Shown in pieces: positions 15,311 to 22,737 of a stretch of DNA of 64,000 nucleotides (position 1 is the stretch's first letter; the number at the start of each line of letters is the position of its first letter). Below the pieces are notes generated by a model, which worked only from the letters and a program-made list of their open reading frames with translations, was not told the origin of the DNA and did no database searches. Origin of the DNA: a virus; the IMG/VR virus record IMGVR_UViG_3300046674_000373, positions 1 through 64,000 of that record, one strand, 5' to 3'. A program made the translations under genes and the position numbers.

Positions 15311-16039
15311 TTACACAGCCGATGACCGCGAAGACTTCACGGGCAGCAGAGTTGCTGCATCGAGCAGCGTAAAGTGCCCGCCGCGCCAGCCCATTGTGTC
15401 GATGTGGATGACGTTGCCGAGCGTGACCGGGCCCTTGCTGAGTGGGGTATGGCCTACGACCACGGCGCGCACGCCCTCGACAGTCTCGATGCGGCCCGAG
15501 TTGATGCGGTCGCGCGACCACTGCAGGTAGTCCACCAGCGCGCCGCGCTCGCGGTTCGACAGCGCCGGGTTTTCCAAGGCGGCAGTCACCTGGCGCCACG
15601 ACGAGAACGGCACGTCGGCGTGCACGATGCAAACCAAGCCGTCGGCGGTTTCCAGCTCGATCGCCACCGGCAGAGCCGACAGGGCCGCCGCGACCTCCAG
15701 CTGGGTCTCGCGGTCGAGCGCGATCATCCAGCCGCCGCCGTTCGCCGCGTAGGTTCCCACTTCCATGTGCCCAGTCGGCCAGCGGATAGCCATGTCCTCG
15801 TGATTGCCGGCGACAGCGAACACCCAGGGCTGCGCCAGCCACCACAGCGCCTCGATCGATTCCGGCCCGCGGTCCACCAGATCGCCGACCATGAACAGGC
15901 GGTCGCCCGCGCTGTCGTCGAACTTGATGGAGTCAAGCGTCTGACGCAGGGCCGTGAAGCTGCCGTGTACGTCGCCGACGATGATGTCGCGGCCGGTGGT
16001 ATTGCGCGACACCCGGCGCACCAGGGAGGGCGCGCTCAC
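15311..16039 (-). CDS. Serine/threonine protein phosphatase of the PPP family
   Basis: 242 residues with the PPP metallophosphatase motifs in order: GDVHGS (~22-27), GDLVDRGPES (~52-61), GNHEDM (~78-83), and His residues at 'IVHADVP' and 'VVGHTPLSKG'. Length and motifs match lambda phosphatase and bacterial PrpA/PrpB. It would bind two metal ions and dephosphorylate proteins or nucleotides in the cytoplasm. The ATG overlaps the preceding stop by four bases. Its role in infection is unknown. Confidence 0.9.
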   Translation of the reverse strand: MSAPSLVRRVSRNTTGRDIIVGDVHGSFTALRQTLDSIKFDDSAGDRLFMVGDLVDRGPESIEALWWLAQPWVFAVAGNHEDMAIRWPTGHMEVGTYAANGGGWMIALDRETQLEVAAALSALPVAIELETADGLVCIVHADVPFSSWRQVTAALENPALSNRERGALVDYLQWSRDRINSGRIETVEGVRAVVVGHTPLSKGPVTLGNVIHIDTMGWRGGHFTLLDAATLLPVKSSRSSAV

Positions 16040-16317
16040 AGGTCCTGCTCCAAGGGTTTGCCGTCAAGGCGGCCGGTGACTGTGATCTCGAAGCTCGGCT
16101 CAAAGTCAGGCGCCACGGTGGTGGCGATGATGCAGAAGCCAGCGAACAGGGCCGCGCCCAGGTCGAACAGGAAATCTGGCACCCAGTTGCGCGTCTCAAC
16201 GTTGGGCGCGTGCGATCCGAGGTCGCCGACGTAGACCGGGGCGAAGCCAAACATCCAGCCGCGGTGCGTGAAATTGGCCTTGAGTTCCTCGGCCGTGATA
16301 CGGTTGAAAACGCTCAC
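16036..16317 (-). CDS. Hypothetical protein, 93 aa
   Basis: Start chosen at GTG 16,317 because AAGGGAG sits six bases upstream. A longer frame to 16,383 would run through a repeat shared with the integrase region and is probably not coding. Contains a hydrophobic segment ('FLFDLGAALFAGFCIIATTV'), perhaps membrane-associated. No family recognised. Confidence 0.55.
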   Translation of the reverse strand: MSVFNRITAEELKANFTHRGWMFGFAPVYVGDLGSHAPNVETRNWVPDFLFDLGAALFAGFCIIATTVAPDFEPSFEITVTGRLDGKPLEQDL

Positions 16318-16340
16318 GAAAATCTCCCTTAAAATTATTG

Positions 16341-16362
16341 TTTTGCGCCCTATGTGCGCCCT
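16341..16362 (+). repeat. 22-bp repeat shared with the integrase upstream region
   Basis: Contains TGCGCCCTATGTGCGCCCT preceded by TTT. All 22 bases are repeated exactly, in the same orientation, at 42,888-42,909, just upstream of the integrase. Each copy is a pair of TGCGCCCT units 11 bp apart (one helical turn). Confidence 0.85.
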
Positions 16363-16401
16363 GAAAATCTGAAATTGCCGCAAGTCTTTGATTTATAAGA
16401 C

Positions 16402-16417
16402 AGTGATAAATGTCACA
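16402..16417. promoter_or_regulatory. CRP-like site AGTGATAAATGTCACA
   Basis: Matches TGTGA-N6-TCACA except for the first base. It lies 85 bases upstream of the GTG start of the 93-aa gene, in a 108-bp intergenic gap. The right half matches two stronger sites 400-450 bases away. Confidence 0.4.
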
Positions 16418-16425
16418 TCATCATT

Positions 16426-16881
16426 TCACTGCCCGGAACTGACCTCGCCGGCCACGATCACAGAGGGGAAATCAGGCGTCGGCGCCGGGTTCGACATGCA
16501 GCGGATCCCGGCGTCGATCAGCGCCGCGCCAGACCGGCCGGACGGTGTCGCCTTGCGCAGTTTCGTGCCGCAGCAGCACACCTCCGCCGCTGCCTGCGCC
16601 GATGCCTCCAGGCCGCAGTTCGTACACTGGTAGCGCCGCCATCCAGGCGCGTCGGCCGGCCTGCTGACCAGGCGCCCGAAGCAGGCCCGGCAGATGTGCG
16701 GCTCGAGCGCCCAGGTTTCGTCGCCTGGTGCGGCGTCGCGGCCGCCGAGTCGCCTCTCATGCGCCTGCGCCTGCCCGCGCGCGGAATACGAGTGTTCGGC
16801 AGACAATCCGCTCATTTTGTGATCACCATCACATTCCCCCGCGCCACCGCGCTTTTTGTGATCCACATCACATCCTTTCAC
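16426..16881 (-). CDS. Zinc-ribbon hypothetical protein
   Basis: Contains two Cys pairs, 'HICRACFGRLV' and 'YQCTNCGLEAS', then 'CCCGTKL', a zinc-ribbon arrangement. A GTG start at 16,881 overlaps the preceding stop (GTGA) and gives 151 residues. An ATG at 16,815 gives 129 and would leave two CRP-like palindromes in non-coding DNA, so the true start is uncertain. It may bind DNA or RNA together with the adjacent zinc-ribbon protein; role unknown. Confidence 0.6.
   Translation of the reverse strand: MKGCDVDHKKRGGAGECDGDHKMSGLSAEHSYSARGQAQAHERRLGGRDAAPGDETWALEPHICRACFGRLVSRPADAPGWRRYQCTNCGLEASAQAAAEVCCCGTKLRKATPSGRSGAALIDAGIRCMSNPAPTPDFPSVIVAGEVSSGQ
16818..16833. promoter_or_regulatory. CRP-consensus palindrome TGTGATCACCATCACA
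   Basis: An exact TGTGA-N6-TCACA match with extended T-rich flank. A second exact site lies 39 bp away (16,857-16,872). Located immediately upstream of the internal ATG of the zinc-ribbon gene. Confidence 0.5.
16857..16872. promoter_or_regulatory. CRP-consensus palindrome TGTGATCCACATCACA
   Basis: A second exact TGTGA-N6-TCACA site, with the same TTTT left flank as the site 39 bp away. Regulation by a host CRP/Vfr-like factor is inferred only from the match to the well-known consensus. Confidence 0.5.
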
Positions 16882-17405
16882 CACAGCCCCTGCTGCCTTG
16901 CCGCACTCACCCCGCGGCCCCAGCCGAGCAGCACGCGCTTTTCGCTGTCCCTGAGCAGCTCGATGGTCAGCTCGTCCATGCTCGCGGTCCTCTGCCTGAC
17001 CAGCACCCGCACCTGGCCGGCGACGACATAGCGTGCGATGCGCTTGTCCAGCTGTGGATGCGTGATCGGGAATTTCCCGCGCCCGTTCCGGCCCTTGACC
17101 CACTCGTATTCCCGGTTCTTGCAGCAGACGCAGATGTTGCCGCCGATCAGGCGCATGTCCGTGCGGTGGCAGCGCGCGCAGGTCCCGGTGCCCCGTAGCT
17201 TGTTCAGCGCTGCATCGACCACGCCCACATGCTGGGCTCCGATCTGACACTGGCGGCACTTGTGCAGCCTATCCGGCGCGTCCTTGCCGTTGGCCTTGAC
17301 CCACATCTCCTTGCAGGCCTCGACCCGAAGCGTGGCCCTCAGTGCTGTGCACTGAAACATCTTCTGCCCGGGCATTTCCGGGTATTCGAAGTATTCGATT
17401 GCCAC
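16878..17405 (-). CDS. Zinc-binding protein, possible transcription regulator, 175 aa
   Basis: GTG start with GAGGGG upstream; an ATG at 17,423 is an alternative. Cys pattern: 'FQCTALRATLRVEACKEMW', 'HKCRQCQIGAQH', 'CARCHRTDMRL', 'GGNICVCCKNREYEWVKGRN'. This looks like two zinc ribbons, of a type often seen in phages of betaproteobacteria. It is the first gene of the left minus operon, next to the divergent control region. A late-activator role would fit its position but is inference. Confidence 0.65.
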   Translation of the reverse strand: MAIEYFEYPEMPGQKMFQCTALRATLRVEACKEMWVKANGKDAPDRLHKCRQCQIGAQHVGVVDAALNKLRGTGTCARCHRTDMRLIGGNICVCCKNREYEWVKGRNGRGKFPITHPQLDKRIARYVVAGQVRVLVRQRTASMDELTIELLRDSEKRVLLGWGRGVSAARQQGLW

Positions 17406-17843
17406 GCTGCCCCTCGACAACATTGTTGTGGCGCAAATTCTACGGGGAAATGGTCACTGTGTGTGATATTTCGAGAGCAATCGCCGGTAAAAGCGTGGCT
17501 GAGGCGGAACAGAGTGCAGTTCAGGGTAGTTGCGAGCAAGGTTCCGGCAAGTTCCGGCTCAGTTTCCCCTTTGGTTCCTCCTATTATTATTCTATTTTCA
17601 TAGAGGAATAGAGATAGATAGAGAGGGAAGGGGAACTAAGAAACCAAAGAAGCATACCCCCATACAAAACTTAATTTAAAAAGTATTGGTAATCACATTA
17701 CCATTACCATACAATATCAATCTCTATCTGTGGATATTTGTCTCCGCATGGTTACCCGGTTACCCGGTTACTGTTGCGGTATTTCCTTTGAAAATCAAAA
17801 GCTTGCCCAGAACCGCCGGGGTAACTCGGTGGTATCCGGACGC
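17406..17843. promoter_or_regulatory. Divergent control region between the left minus operon and the plus operon
   Basis: About 440 bases without a convincing gene, with an AT-rich core (17,570-17,730) in a GC-rich genome. It holds the palindrome GGTAAT-CAC-ATTACC (17,688-17,702) followed by a second ATTACC, and three tandem GGTTACCC units (17,750-17,771, the last partial). It also contains AT-rich direct repeats (TATTATT, GATAGATAGA). Both operons start from its edges. It could hold operators, promoters or a replication origin. Confidence 0.6.
17750..17771 (+). repeat. Three tandem GGTTACCC units (iteron-like)
   Basis: Two full copies and one six-base partial copy of GGTTACCC, spaced 8 bp. 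The core TTACC recurs in the nearby GGTAAT/ATTACC palindrome, so one protein may recognise both. Confidence 0.6.
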
Positions 17844-18551
17844 ATGAAAGGCGCGGCGAGGAGCATGAACCCGAACGACACAAGCAAGGTGCTGGCCGAC
17901 ATCATCGGCATGGCTGAGGGCCGAATAAAAATATTTAGCGTCACGTTACACGAGGCGCGCGCGCTTGCGGACCGGGTGACCGCGCGCCGACCCGAGCGGC
18001 AGTTTGAGGTGAAGGGCGAGGACGGCAAGGCAGCGGTGCGGCGGCTGCCCAATCTGGAGCAAGCGGCGCAGCGCGCCCAGCGCGGTCGACCGGCGCTGTA
18101 CGACTTCGGCGACATGGAGGTCGGCGAGACGCGCACGATCGAGCTGCCCGTCGATCAGCACCAGGTGGTGCGCAATGCCGTCAAGCGCGTCCGTGACCGC
18201 AAAGGGTGGGACGTGGTCGCCAAGGCCAGCGGCGCGCGCGTCATCGTGCAGCGCGTTGGCCCGGGCAATCCGCCGGTGCCGGTCGGGCCAGTGCGCGGCT
18301 ACGGCATGGGCGCGCTTCAGCCGGGCCAGCACATTGATATTCCATCGAGCCCCGACCTGGTCGTGGCGAACGTGCGGCGCCGCGCCACCTATTACAGCCG
18401 CAAGATCGGTGCGCGCCTCACGGTCACAGTTAACGAGCTGGGCGGCTGCCGCATCACGCGCAGCACCACGCCAGCCACGGCCAGCGCAAAGCCGACCCCG
18501 CGCGTTCGGACCATCCCCCAGCTGTCCACATTCGATGAAGAGGAGTTCTAA
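17844..18551 (+). CDS. Tandem-domain putative DNA-binding protein, first gene of plus operon
   Basis: About 235 residues. An N-terminal helical part ('GMAEGRIKIFSVTLHEARAL', ~15-35) precedes two copies of a ~45-residue unit: 'IELPVDQHQVVRNAVKRVRD ... RVIVQRV' and 'IDIPSSPDLVVANVRRRATY ... GGCRITR'. Each unit runs strand, basic helix, two strands. The unit is basic and suits nucleic-acid binding. The start is uncertain (ATG 17,844 or 17,865), as neither has an ideal ribosome site. Its position suggests an early regulator. No family recognised. Confidence 0.6.
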   Translation: MKGAARSMNPNDTSKVLADIIGMAEGRIKIFSVTLHEARALADRVTARRPERQFEVKGEDGKAAVRRLPNLEQAAQRAQRGRPALYDFGDMEVGETRTIELPVDQHQVVRNAVKRVRDRKGWDVVAKASGARVIVQRVGPGNPPVPVGPVRGYGMGALQPGQHIDIPSSPDLVVANVRRRATYYSRKIGARLTVTVNELGGCRITRSTTPATASAKPTPRVRTIPQLSTFDEEEF

Positions 18552-18895
18552 TGGATAAAGTAATTTTCAAGCGCGGCCGGCCCGGTGAGGACCTGATCGA
18601 GTACCAGGGCAAGGTAGTGGGCGCGATCAACCGCGTCGGCAATGGCGGCCGGTACGACGTCGTCATCTATAAGCCGCGGCGCGAGCTGATCGTCTACAAC
18701 GCCGAGCAGGCCAGAGCGCGCGCAAAGCAGTCGGTCCTCTACCCCGAAAGCGACCACAAGGGAGGCTGGCGCTTCATCGATGAGCACCAGCCAGAGGTGC
18801 AGCCAGAGATCAGGCTGCGCTCGGGCCTGGTCATCGAGGAGTATGACCCGGTGAAGGAGGCGCAGGCGGAGCGCGATTACTTGGACAATCTCTAG
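18551..18895 (+). CDS. Hypothetical protein, 114 aa
   Basis: Coupled to the previous gene by a TAATG stop/start overlap. Begins MDKVIFKRGRPGEDLIEYQG; mixed alpha/beta with an acidic C-terminus. No motif recognised. Co-transcribed with the tandem-domain protein, so probably functionally linked. Confidence 0.55.
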   Translation: MDKVIFKRGRPGEDLIEYQGKVVGAINRVGNGGRYDVVIYKPRRELIVYNAEQARARAKQSVLYPESDHKGGWRFIDEHQPEVQPEIRLRSGLVIEEYDPVKEAQAERDYLDNL

Positions 18896-18921
18896 TGGCT
18901 GGCAAGCAACACGTTAGGCAT

Positions 18922-18965
18922 ATACATCAAAAATAATGCACACTACAGCAAATTTGATGTATTAT
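18922..18965 (+). promoter_or_regulatory. Promoter with 10-bp inverted-repeat operator ATACATCAAA/TTTGATGTAT
   Basis: Perfect 10-bp arms at 18,922-18,931 and 18,953-18,962. A candidate -10 TATTAT (18,960-18,965) and weak -35 TGCACA (18,937-18,942) are 17 bp apart and overlap the arms. The 18-mer CAGCAAATTTGATGTATT (18,946-18,963) recurs inverted at 22,675-22,692. It drives the small-gene run starting at 19,016. Confidence 0.5.
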
Positions 18966-19015
18966 TCAGTCATCGAGCAGCGCATAAGGCGCGGCGACAA
19001 ATGAAGGGGAAGATG

Positions 19016-19201
19016 ATGAACATCAACGCATACACGGAATTCCAGAACATCAAGGTCGGCGAAAAGTTCATCGACGCGGACGGCTTCGAATACGAAAAGG
19101 TCAGCGCCGAAAAAGCACGCCACTTCGACGCTCGCTACATCAACGGCCACATGGACTACGAGTACAGCGCCGACGACCGCCTGCGCGTGCAGTCCGCCTA
19201 A
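19016..19201 (+). CDS. Hypothetical protein, 61 aa
   Basis: Start MNINAYTEF chosen because AAGGGGA lies a suitable distance upstream; ATGs at 19,001 and 19,013 are alternatives. Pattern 'FQNIKVGEKFIDADGFEYEK' suggests a small beta-barrel. The first gene after an operator-like inverted repeat. Function unknown. Confidence 0.55.
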   Translation: MNINAYTEFQNIKVGEKFIDADGFEYEKVSAEKARHFDARYINGHMDYEYSADDRLRVQSA

Positions 19202-19242
19202 CCCCACCCCGCCCGCTCCGGCGGGCTCTACTGGAGACCACC

Positions 19243-19473
19243 ATGGACACTGAGATCACCGGCCCTGCCCTCACCGAACAGCGCACCTTGACCGTCGCCA
19301 TCGGCCGGAGCAAGAAACCCGCGCGCACGTTGGCCAACGCCTCCCGCGCCTACCGCAACTACCTCGACGAGAAGGACCTCGGCGCGAGCGCTGAGCCGGG
19401 CTGCACGGTCTTCGACGCAGCTGGCGCCAAGGTCGCCACGGTCTCGTACAACGGCCGTGTCTGGGCTGCCTGA
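19243..19473 (+). CDS. Hypothetical protein, 76 aa
   Basis: GGAGACCACC precedes the ATG. Contains 'ASRAYRNYLDEKDLGASAEP' and a C-terminal beta hairpin 'VFDAAGAKVATVSYNGRVW', a small phage-type fold of unknown role. Confidence 0.55.
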   Translation: MDTEITGPALTEQRTLTVAIGRSKKPARTLANASRAYRNYLDEKDLGASAEPGCTVFDAAGAKVATVSYNGRVWAA

Positions 19474-19502
19474 CCCGCGTCGGGCCTCAACCAAGGATAA
19501 AA

Positions 19503-19697
19503 ATGAAAAATACCGCCGACCTGAAAGAACTGATCGCCACCGCCACCGCGCGCGGCGCCGACGTGCGCACCACCGAATTCGAAGGCGAGATTGCCTCAGT
19601 GCATGTCCTCCGCATGCCAGGCATCGACCCATTCCCGATGACAGCCACCGTCGCGGCCAAGTGCCTGCGCGAACGACTGGCCTGCGAGCCGGCCTAA
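19503..19697 (+). CDS. Hypothetical protein, 64 aa
   Basis: Helical start 'DLKELIATATARGADVRTTE' followed by beta strands. AAGGA lies nine bases upstream of the ATG. No family recognised. Confidence 0.5.
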   Translation: MKNTADLKELIATATARGADVRTTEFEGEIASVHVLRMPGIDPFPMTATVAAKCLRERLACEPA

Positions 19698-19702
19698 ACA
19701 CC

Positions 19703-19861
19703 ATGAACGCCAAACACCTCCACGAGAATGGTGGCGCATTGATCGACCTCCTCTTGATCGTCCTTGGCTGCCTGTGCGTCTATGGCGCGATCGACCCCGA
19801 CGGCGCCGAGCAGCTGCTGCGCCACCTTCAACAAACTGCCTTGAGCATAGTGACCGCATGA
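19703..19861 (+). CDS. Small membrane protein, 52 aa
   Basis: One transmembrane helix (LIDLLLIVLGCLCVYGAI) then a short amphipathic helix. Its TGA overlaps the ATG of the DUF4262 gene by four bases. Role unknown. Confidence 0.5.
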   Translation: MNAKHLHENGGALIDLLLIVLGCLCVYGAIDPDGAEQLLRHLQQTALSIVTA

Positions 19862-20295
19862 ACCTCTACGATAAAATCCGCGCGGGCATCGAGACCCACG
19901 GCCACTTCGTGCTGACCATCTTCGGCACCGAGTCCGCGCCGCCCTTCGCCTACACCATCGGCCTGTCCGAGAAGTACGGCCACGAGATCGTGGTTATCGG
20001 CCTGCCGCCCGAGATCGGCCACCCGATCCTGAACAGCGCCGCGCGCCTGATGGCTGCCGGACAGCTGCCGCTGAACACGCCGCTGGTCGACATCGCCAGC
20101 ATGCCCGTCATCCTTCGCGAGTGCTCGCCTGAGCTCATGGGCGACTACGGCATCCAGGCGGGCCGCTACTACCAGCGCGACGACATCAAGTTCCTGCAGC
20201 TAGTGTGGCCTGACGCCGCTGGCCGGTTTCCCGAAGATCCGCAGTTCGACGCCCACATGCGCCGCGTGCAGCCGCTGCTGTACGTGCTTCAATAA
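19858..20295 (+). CDS. DUF4262-like protein
   Basis: 145 residues with the DUF4262 signature 'GHFVLTIFGTESAPPFAYTI' followed by 'GLSEKYGHEIVVIGLPPEIG' and 'FLQLVWPDAAGRFPEDPQF'. Full length for the family, which is found in many bacteria and phages without a known activity. Start overlaps the previous stop (ATGA). Confidence 0.8.
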   Translation: MNLYDKIRAGIETHGHFVLTIFGTESAPPFAYTIGLSEKYGHEIVVIGLPPEIGHPILNSAARLMAAGQLPLNTPLVDIASMPVILRECSPELMGDYGIQAGRYYQRDDIKFLQLVWPDAAGRFPEDPQFDAHMRRVQPLLYVLQ

Positions 20296-20317
20296 CCACA
20301 ACTTACCCGGGAGGGGT

Positions 20318-20941
20318 ATGGACCATAACAAAATCGCAGCGGCGCAGAGCCGCATGACGGACAAGATCGCCGGCAATCTGACCGGCGAGGAGATCGCGGC
20401 CGCAGCCTTCGCTCAGTTCGGCATCGTGGCTGAGGACGCCGAGGTCGTCGCTTTCGCGCTGTGGCTGCTGGAGCAGAGCGGGCACGGCAAGCCGGTAGAG
20501 GCCGCAAGCACCGCCACAGCACCTCTCCAGCCGCACGAGACGTTGTCGGCGCACCTCAGCGACCGCCAGGTAGCCAAGATGAACGGATACCTGGTGGCGG
20601 CCTATGCCGCCCTGAGCCCCGTCTCCACCACTGACCAGCGCCTCACGGGGCGCCTATGCGTGCACAACGTCCAGCGCATGCTGCAAGGCGACACGGAACC
20701 CCGCTCCAGCGACCCGGCCAGCGCCTATACCGCGCGCACGGGCCGCTATCTGTCGCTCGAGGAGCGCATGGCGGAGCGTACACGGGCTGGCCGCCGCGAC
20801 ACCGGCATCATCACCGAGCAGTCGCCGATCCTGCACATCTTCGCCTGGCTCGACCGCAACCAGTGGGCCTGCTGGCTGGGCCTGGCGCTCTGCATCTTCG
20901 CCGTCGGCTATATCGAGGCGCACTCCGAGATCGGGCTGTAG
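20318..20941 (+). CDS. Hypothetical protein with C-terminal membrane anchor, 207 aa
   Basis: GGGAGGGGT lies just upstream of the ATG. Soluble helical N-terminal part (~1-170) and one hydrophobic segment near the end ('ACWLGLALCIFAVGYIEA', ~185-202), suggesting a tail-anchored membrane protein. No family recognised. Confidence 0.6.
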   Translation: MDHNKIAAAQSRMTDKIAGNLTGEEIAAAAFAQFGIVAEDAEVVAFALWLLEQSGHGKPVEAASTATAPLQPHETLSAHLSDRQVAKMNGYLVAAYAALSPVSTTDQRLTGRLCVHNVQRMLQGDTEPRSSDPASAYTARTGRYLSLEERMAERTRAGRRDTGIITEQSPILHIFAWLDRNQWACWLGLALCIFAVGYIEAHSEIGL

Positions 20942-20987
20942 ATAAGCAACCGAGCCAGCCGGACGCTGGCAATATCCAAGGACAATA

Positions 20988-22595
20988 ATGGAAGCCATAA
21001 CTGCCCAAGAGACCCACATCCACGACTACGGCGACTTCGACGCCTTCGTCCGCGGCATCAGCGACCGCTTCGCCAGCATCGAAGGCCCGGTTTTCGAGAC
21101 CGACGCGACCGGCCTGTACGATGCCTACCTGAACAGCTTCACCGATCCTGCGGCACGCCAGTACCACACCTGCAGCTGCTGCAAGCAGTTCATCGAGCGC
21201 TTCGGCACGTTCGCCACCGTCAACGACGACGGCCACCTGGTCCCGATCTGGAACGCCGACGACGCGCCCGAGCACTACAAGGCCGGCGTCGAGGCCATGG
21301 CGCGCCTGGTCCGCCGCGCGTCGATCACCATGCCATTCCTGTCGAGCCTGACGATGTACGGTACGCCGGTGTCCGGCCGCCGCAGCGACGGCGACAGCTG
21401 GACCCACTTCGCAATCATGCCGCGCCCGGAGCGCGTCTACGCGGGCACCAGGCTGAGGACTGCCTACCAAGCCGCATGCGAGAAGCGCGAGGAGTTCGCG
21501 TCCGTGCGCCAGGCGCTGGGCGAGTACACCAGCGAGACCTGCAACACCGCGCGCCGCCTGCTGAACGACGACCTGCTGGGCAACAGCGAGGCTGCGCTGG
21601 GTCAGGCCAACTTCCTGTGCGACCTGCACGCCGCCCGCGACAGCGTCCAGGGCAGCCAGGCGAAGGACAACCTCGTCTACAACGCCGTTGCCCAGGCGCC
21701 GTCCGGCTTCTGCCACCCGCGCTCGAGCATGATCGCCACGCTGCTGGATGACATCGCCGCCGGGAAGAGCTTCGAACGGGCCCAGGCGGCTTGGAACGCG
21801 AAGATGCACCCGCTGCGCTACCAGCGTCCGCAGGCGGCGCCGACGGCCGGTAACATTGCCCAGGCCGAGAAGCTGTTCGCGCAGCTGGGCCTCGCCCCGG
21901 CGCTGGCGCGTCGCATCGCGCGCCTGGACGAGATCCCGAAGTTGTGGGAGCCGCGGCAGGAGCTGCCGGCCCAGCCGGAGGGCGGTGGCGTCTTCGGTCA
22001 CCTGACGCCCAAGGGCGCTGCGGCCGCGCCGGCCATGACCACGCCGGAGATCATGATCACGCTGGAGAAGTTCGTTCGTACGGTGGTCCCGACCGCGGAG
22101 AAAATCGAGGTGTTCCTCAGCGTGCGCATGCACTTCCTGACCATCACCACTGCGGTGGACCCACAGGCGCCGAAGCTGTTCCAGTGGGATCACCCGTTCG
22201 CCTGGTATGTGTGGCACGGCGGATCGATCCCGTCGCAGTACGGCCTGACCCCAGGCTGGGCGGCCGCAGCCGGCATCACGCGTTTGCCGTCACGTTGGGG
22301 TGACGAGAGCGAAGAGCGCTTCCAGCACCAGGGCGACGGCATCATCCTGCTGGTCGAGGGCGCGCGCGAGACGCGGCAGGCTGGCGCCGGGATATTCCCG
22401 CAGTGCCTGCGCTCGGACCTTCGCGAGGTGCGCGCCACGATCGAGGCATACTCGCGCGACGCCAAGATGCAGCGGCTGAGCGACGGGTCCGCGATCGGCA
22501 TCGACCTGCGCCAGGGCGGCAGCGGATACCCGGTCACCGTGCGCGTCACGGCAGATGGCCGGGCCCAGACGTACATGATCGACCGCTGGGATTGA
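20988..22595 (+). CDS. Large hypothetical phage protein, 535 aa
   Basis: AAGGACAATA precedes the ATG. Near the N-terminus is 'YHTCSCCKQFIERFGTFATV' (three close Cys, perhaps metal-binding). The middle is helical ('NTARRLLNDDLLGNSEAALG') with two basic stretches, and the C-terminal ~150 residues are beta-rich. It ends with a clear terminator. I recall similar sequences in other phage genomes but no function. It is the largest gene of the plus operon. Confidence 0.7.
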   Translation: MEAITAQETHIHDYGDFDAFVRGISDRFASIEGPVFETDATGLYDAYLNSFTDPAARQYHTCSCCKQFIERFGTFATVNDDGHLVPIWNADDAPEHYKAGVEAMARLVRRASITMPFLSSLTMYGTPVSGRRSDGDSWTHFAIMPRPERVYAGTRLRTAYQAACEKREEFASVRQALGEYTSETCNTARRLLNDDLLGNSEAALGQANFLCDLHAARDSVQGSQAKDNLVYNAVAQAPSGFCHPRSSMIATLLDDIAAGKSFERAQAAWNAKMHPLRYQRPQAAPTAGNIAQAEKLFAQLGLAPALARRIARLDEIPKLWEPRQELPAQPEGGGVFGHLTPKGAAAAPAMTTPEIMITLEKFVRTVVPTAEKIEVFLSVRMHFLTITTAVDPQAPKLFQWDHPFAWYVWHGGSIPSQYGLTPGWAAAAGITRLPSRWGDESEERFQHQGDGIILLVEGARETRQAGAGIFPQCLRSDLREVRATIEAYSRDAKMQRLSDGSAIGIDLRQGGSGYPVTVRVTADGRAQTYMIDRWD

Positions 22596-22616
22596 TTGTG
22601 CGCCAGTAATTAACAA

Positions 22617-22648
22617 CGCCGCGTGTTGCAAAAGCCACGCGGTGTTTT
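22617..22648 (+). terminator. Rho-independent terminator
   Basis: Nine-base stem (CGCCGCGTG/CACGCGGTG, one G-T pair), eleven-base loop, then TTTTCTATT. It closes the transcript of the 535-aa gene. Confidence 0.75.
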
Positions 22649-22658
22649 CTATTAGTGC

Positions 22659-22698
22659 ATCAAAATTATTTGCGAATACATCAAATTTGCTGGATAAT
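22659..22698 (+). promoter_or_regulatory. Promoter with direct CATCAAA repeats
   Basis: Candidate -35 TTGCGA (22,670-22,675) and -10 GATAAT (22,693-22,698) are 17 bp apart. Direct repeats CATCAAA at 22,659 and 22,679 flank the -35. CAAATTTGC plus ATAATTGCTTTA are shared with the site at 4,696-4,719. Placed right after a terminator, so it probably starts a new transcript. Confidence 0.6.
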
Positions 22699-22737
22699 TG
22701 CTTTACAGGTCCAGTCGGGCCGCCAACAAGGACAATG

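Noticed and set aside
16318-16383. N-terminal extension of the 93-aa gene to ATG 16,383
   Set aside because: The extension would translate the TGCGCCCT repeat that is also non-coding upstream of int, while GTG 16,317 has a good ribosome site.
17750-17771. CRISPR-like or telomere-like array of GGTTACCC
   Set aside because: Only two and a half short contiguous units with no spacers, and no cas or protelomerase gene. More like regulatory iterons.
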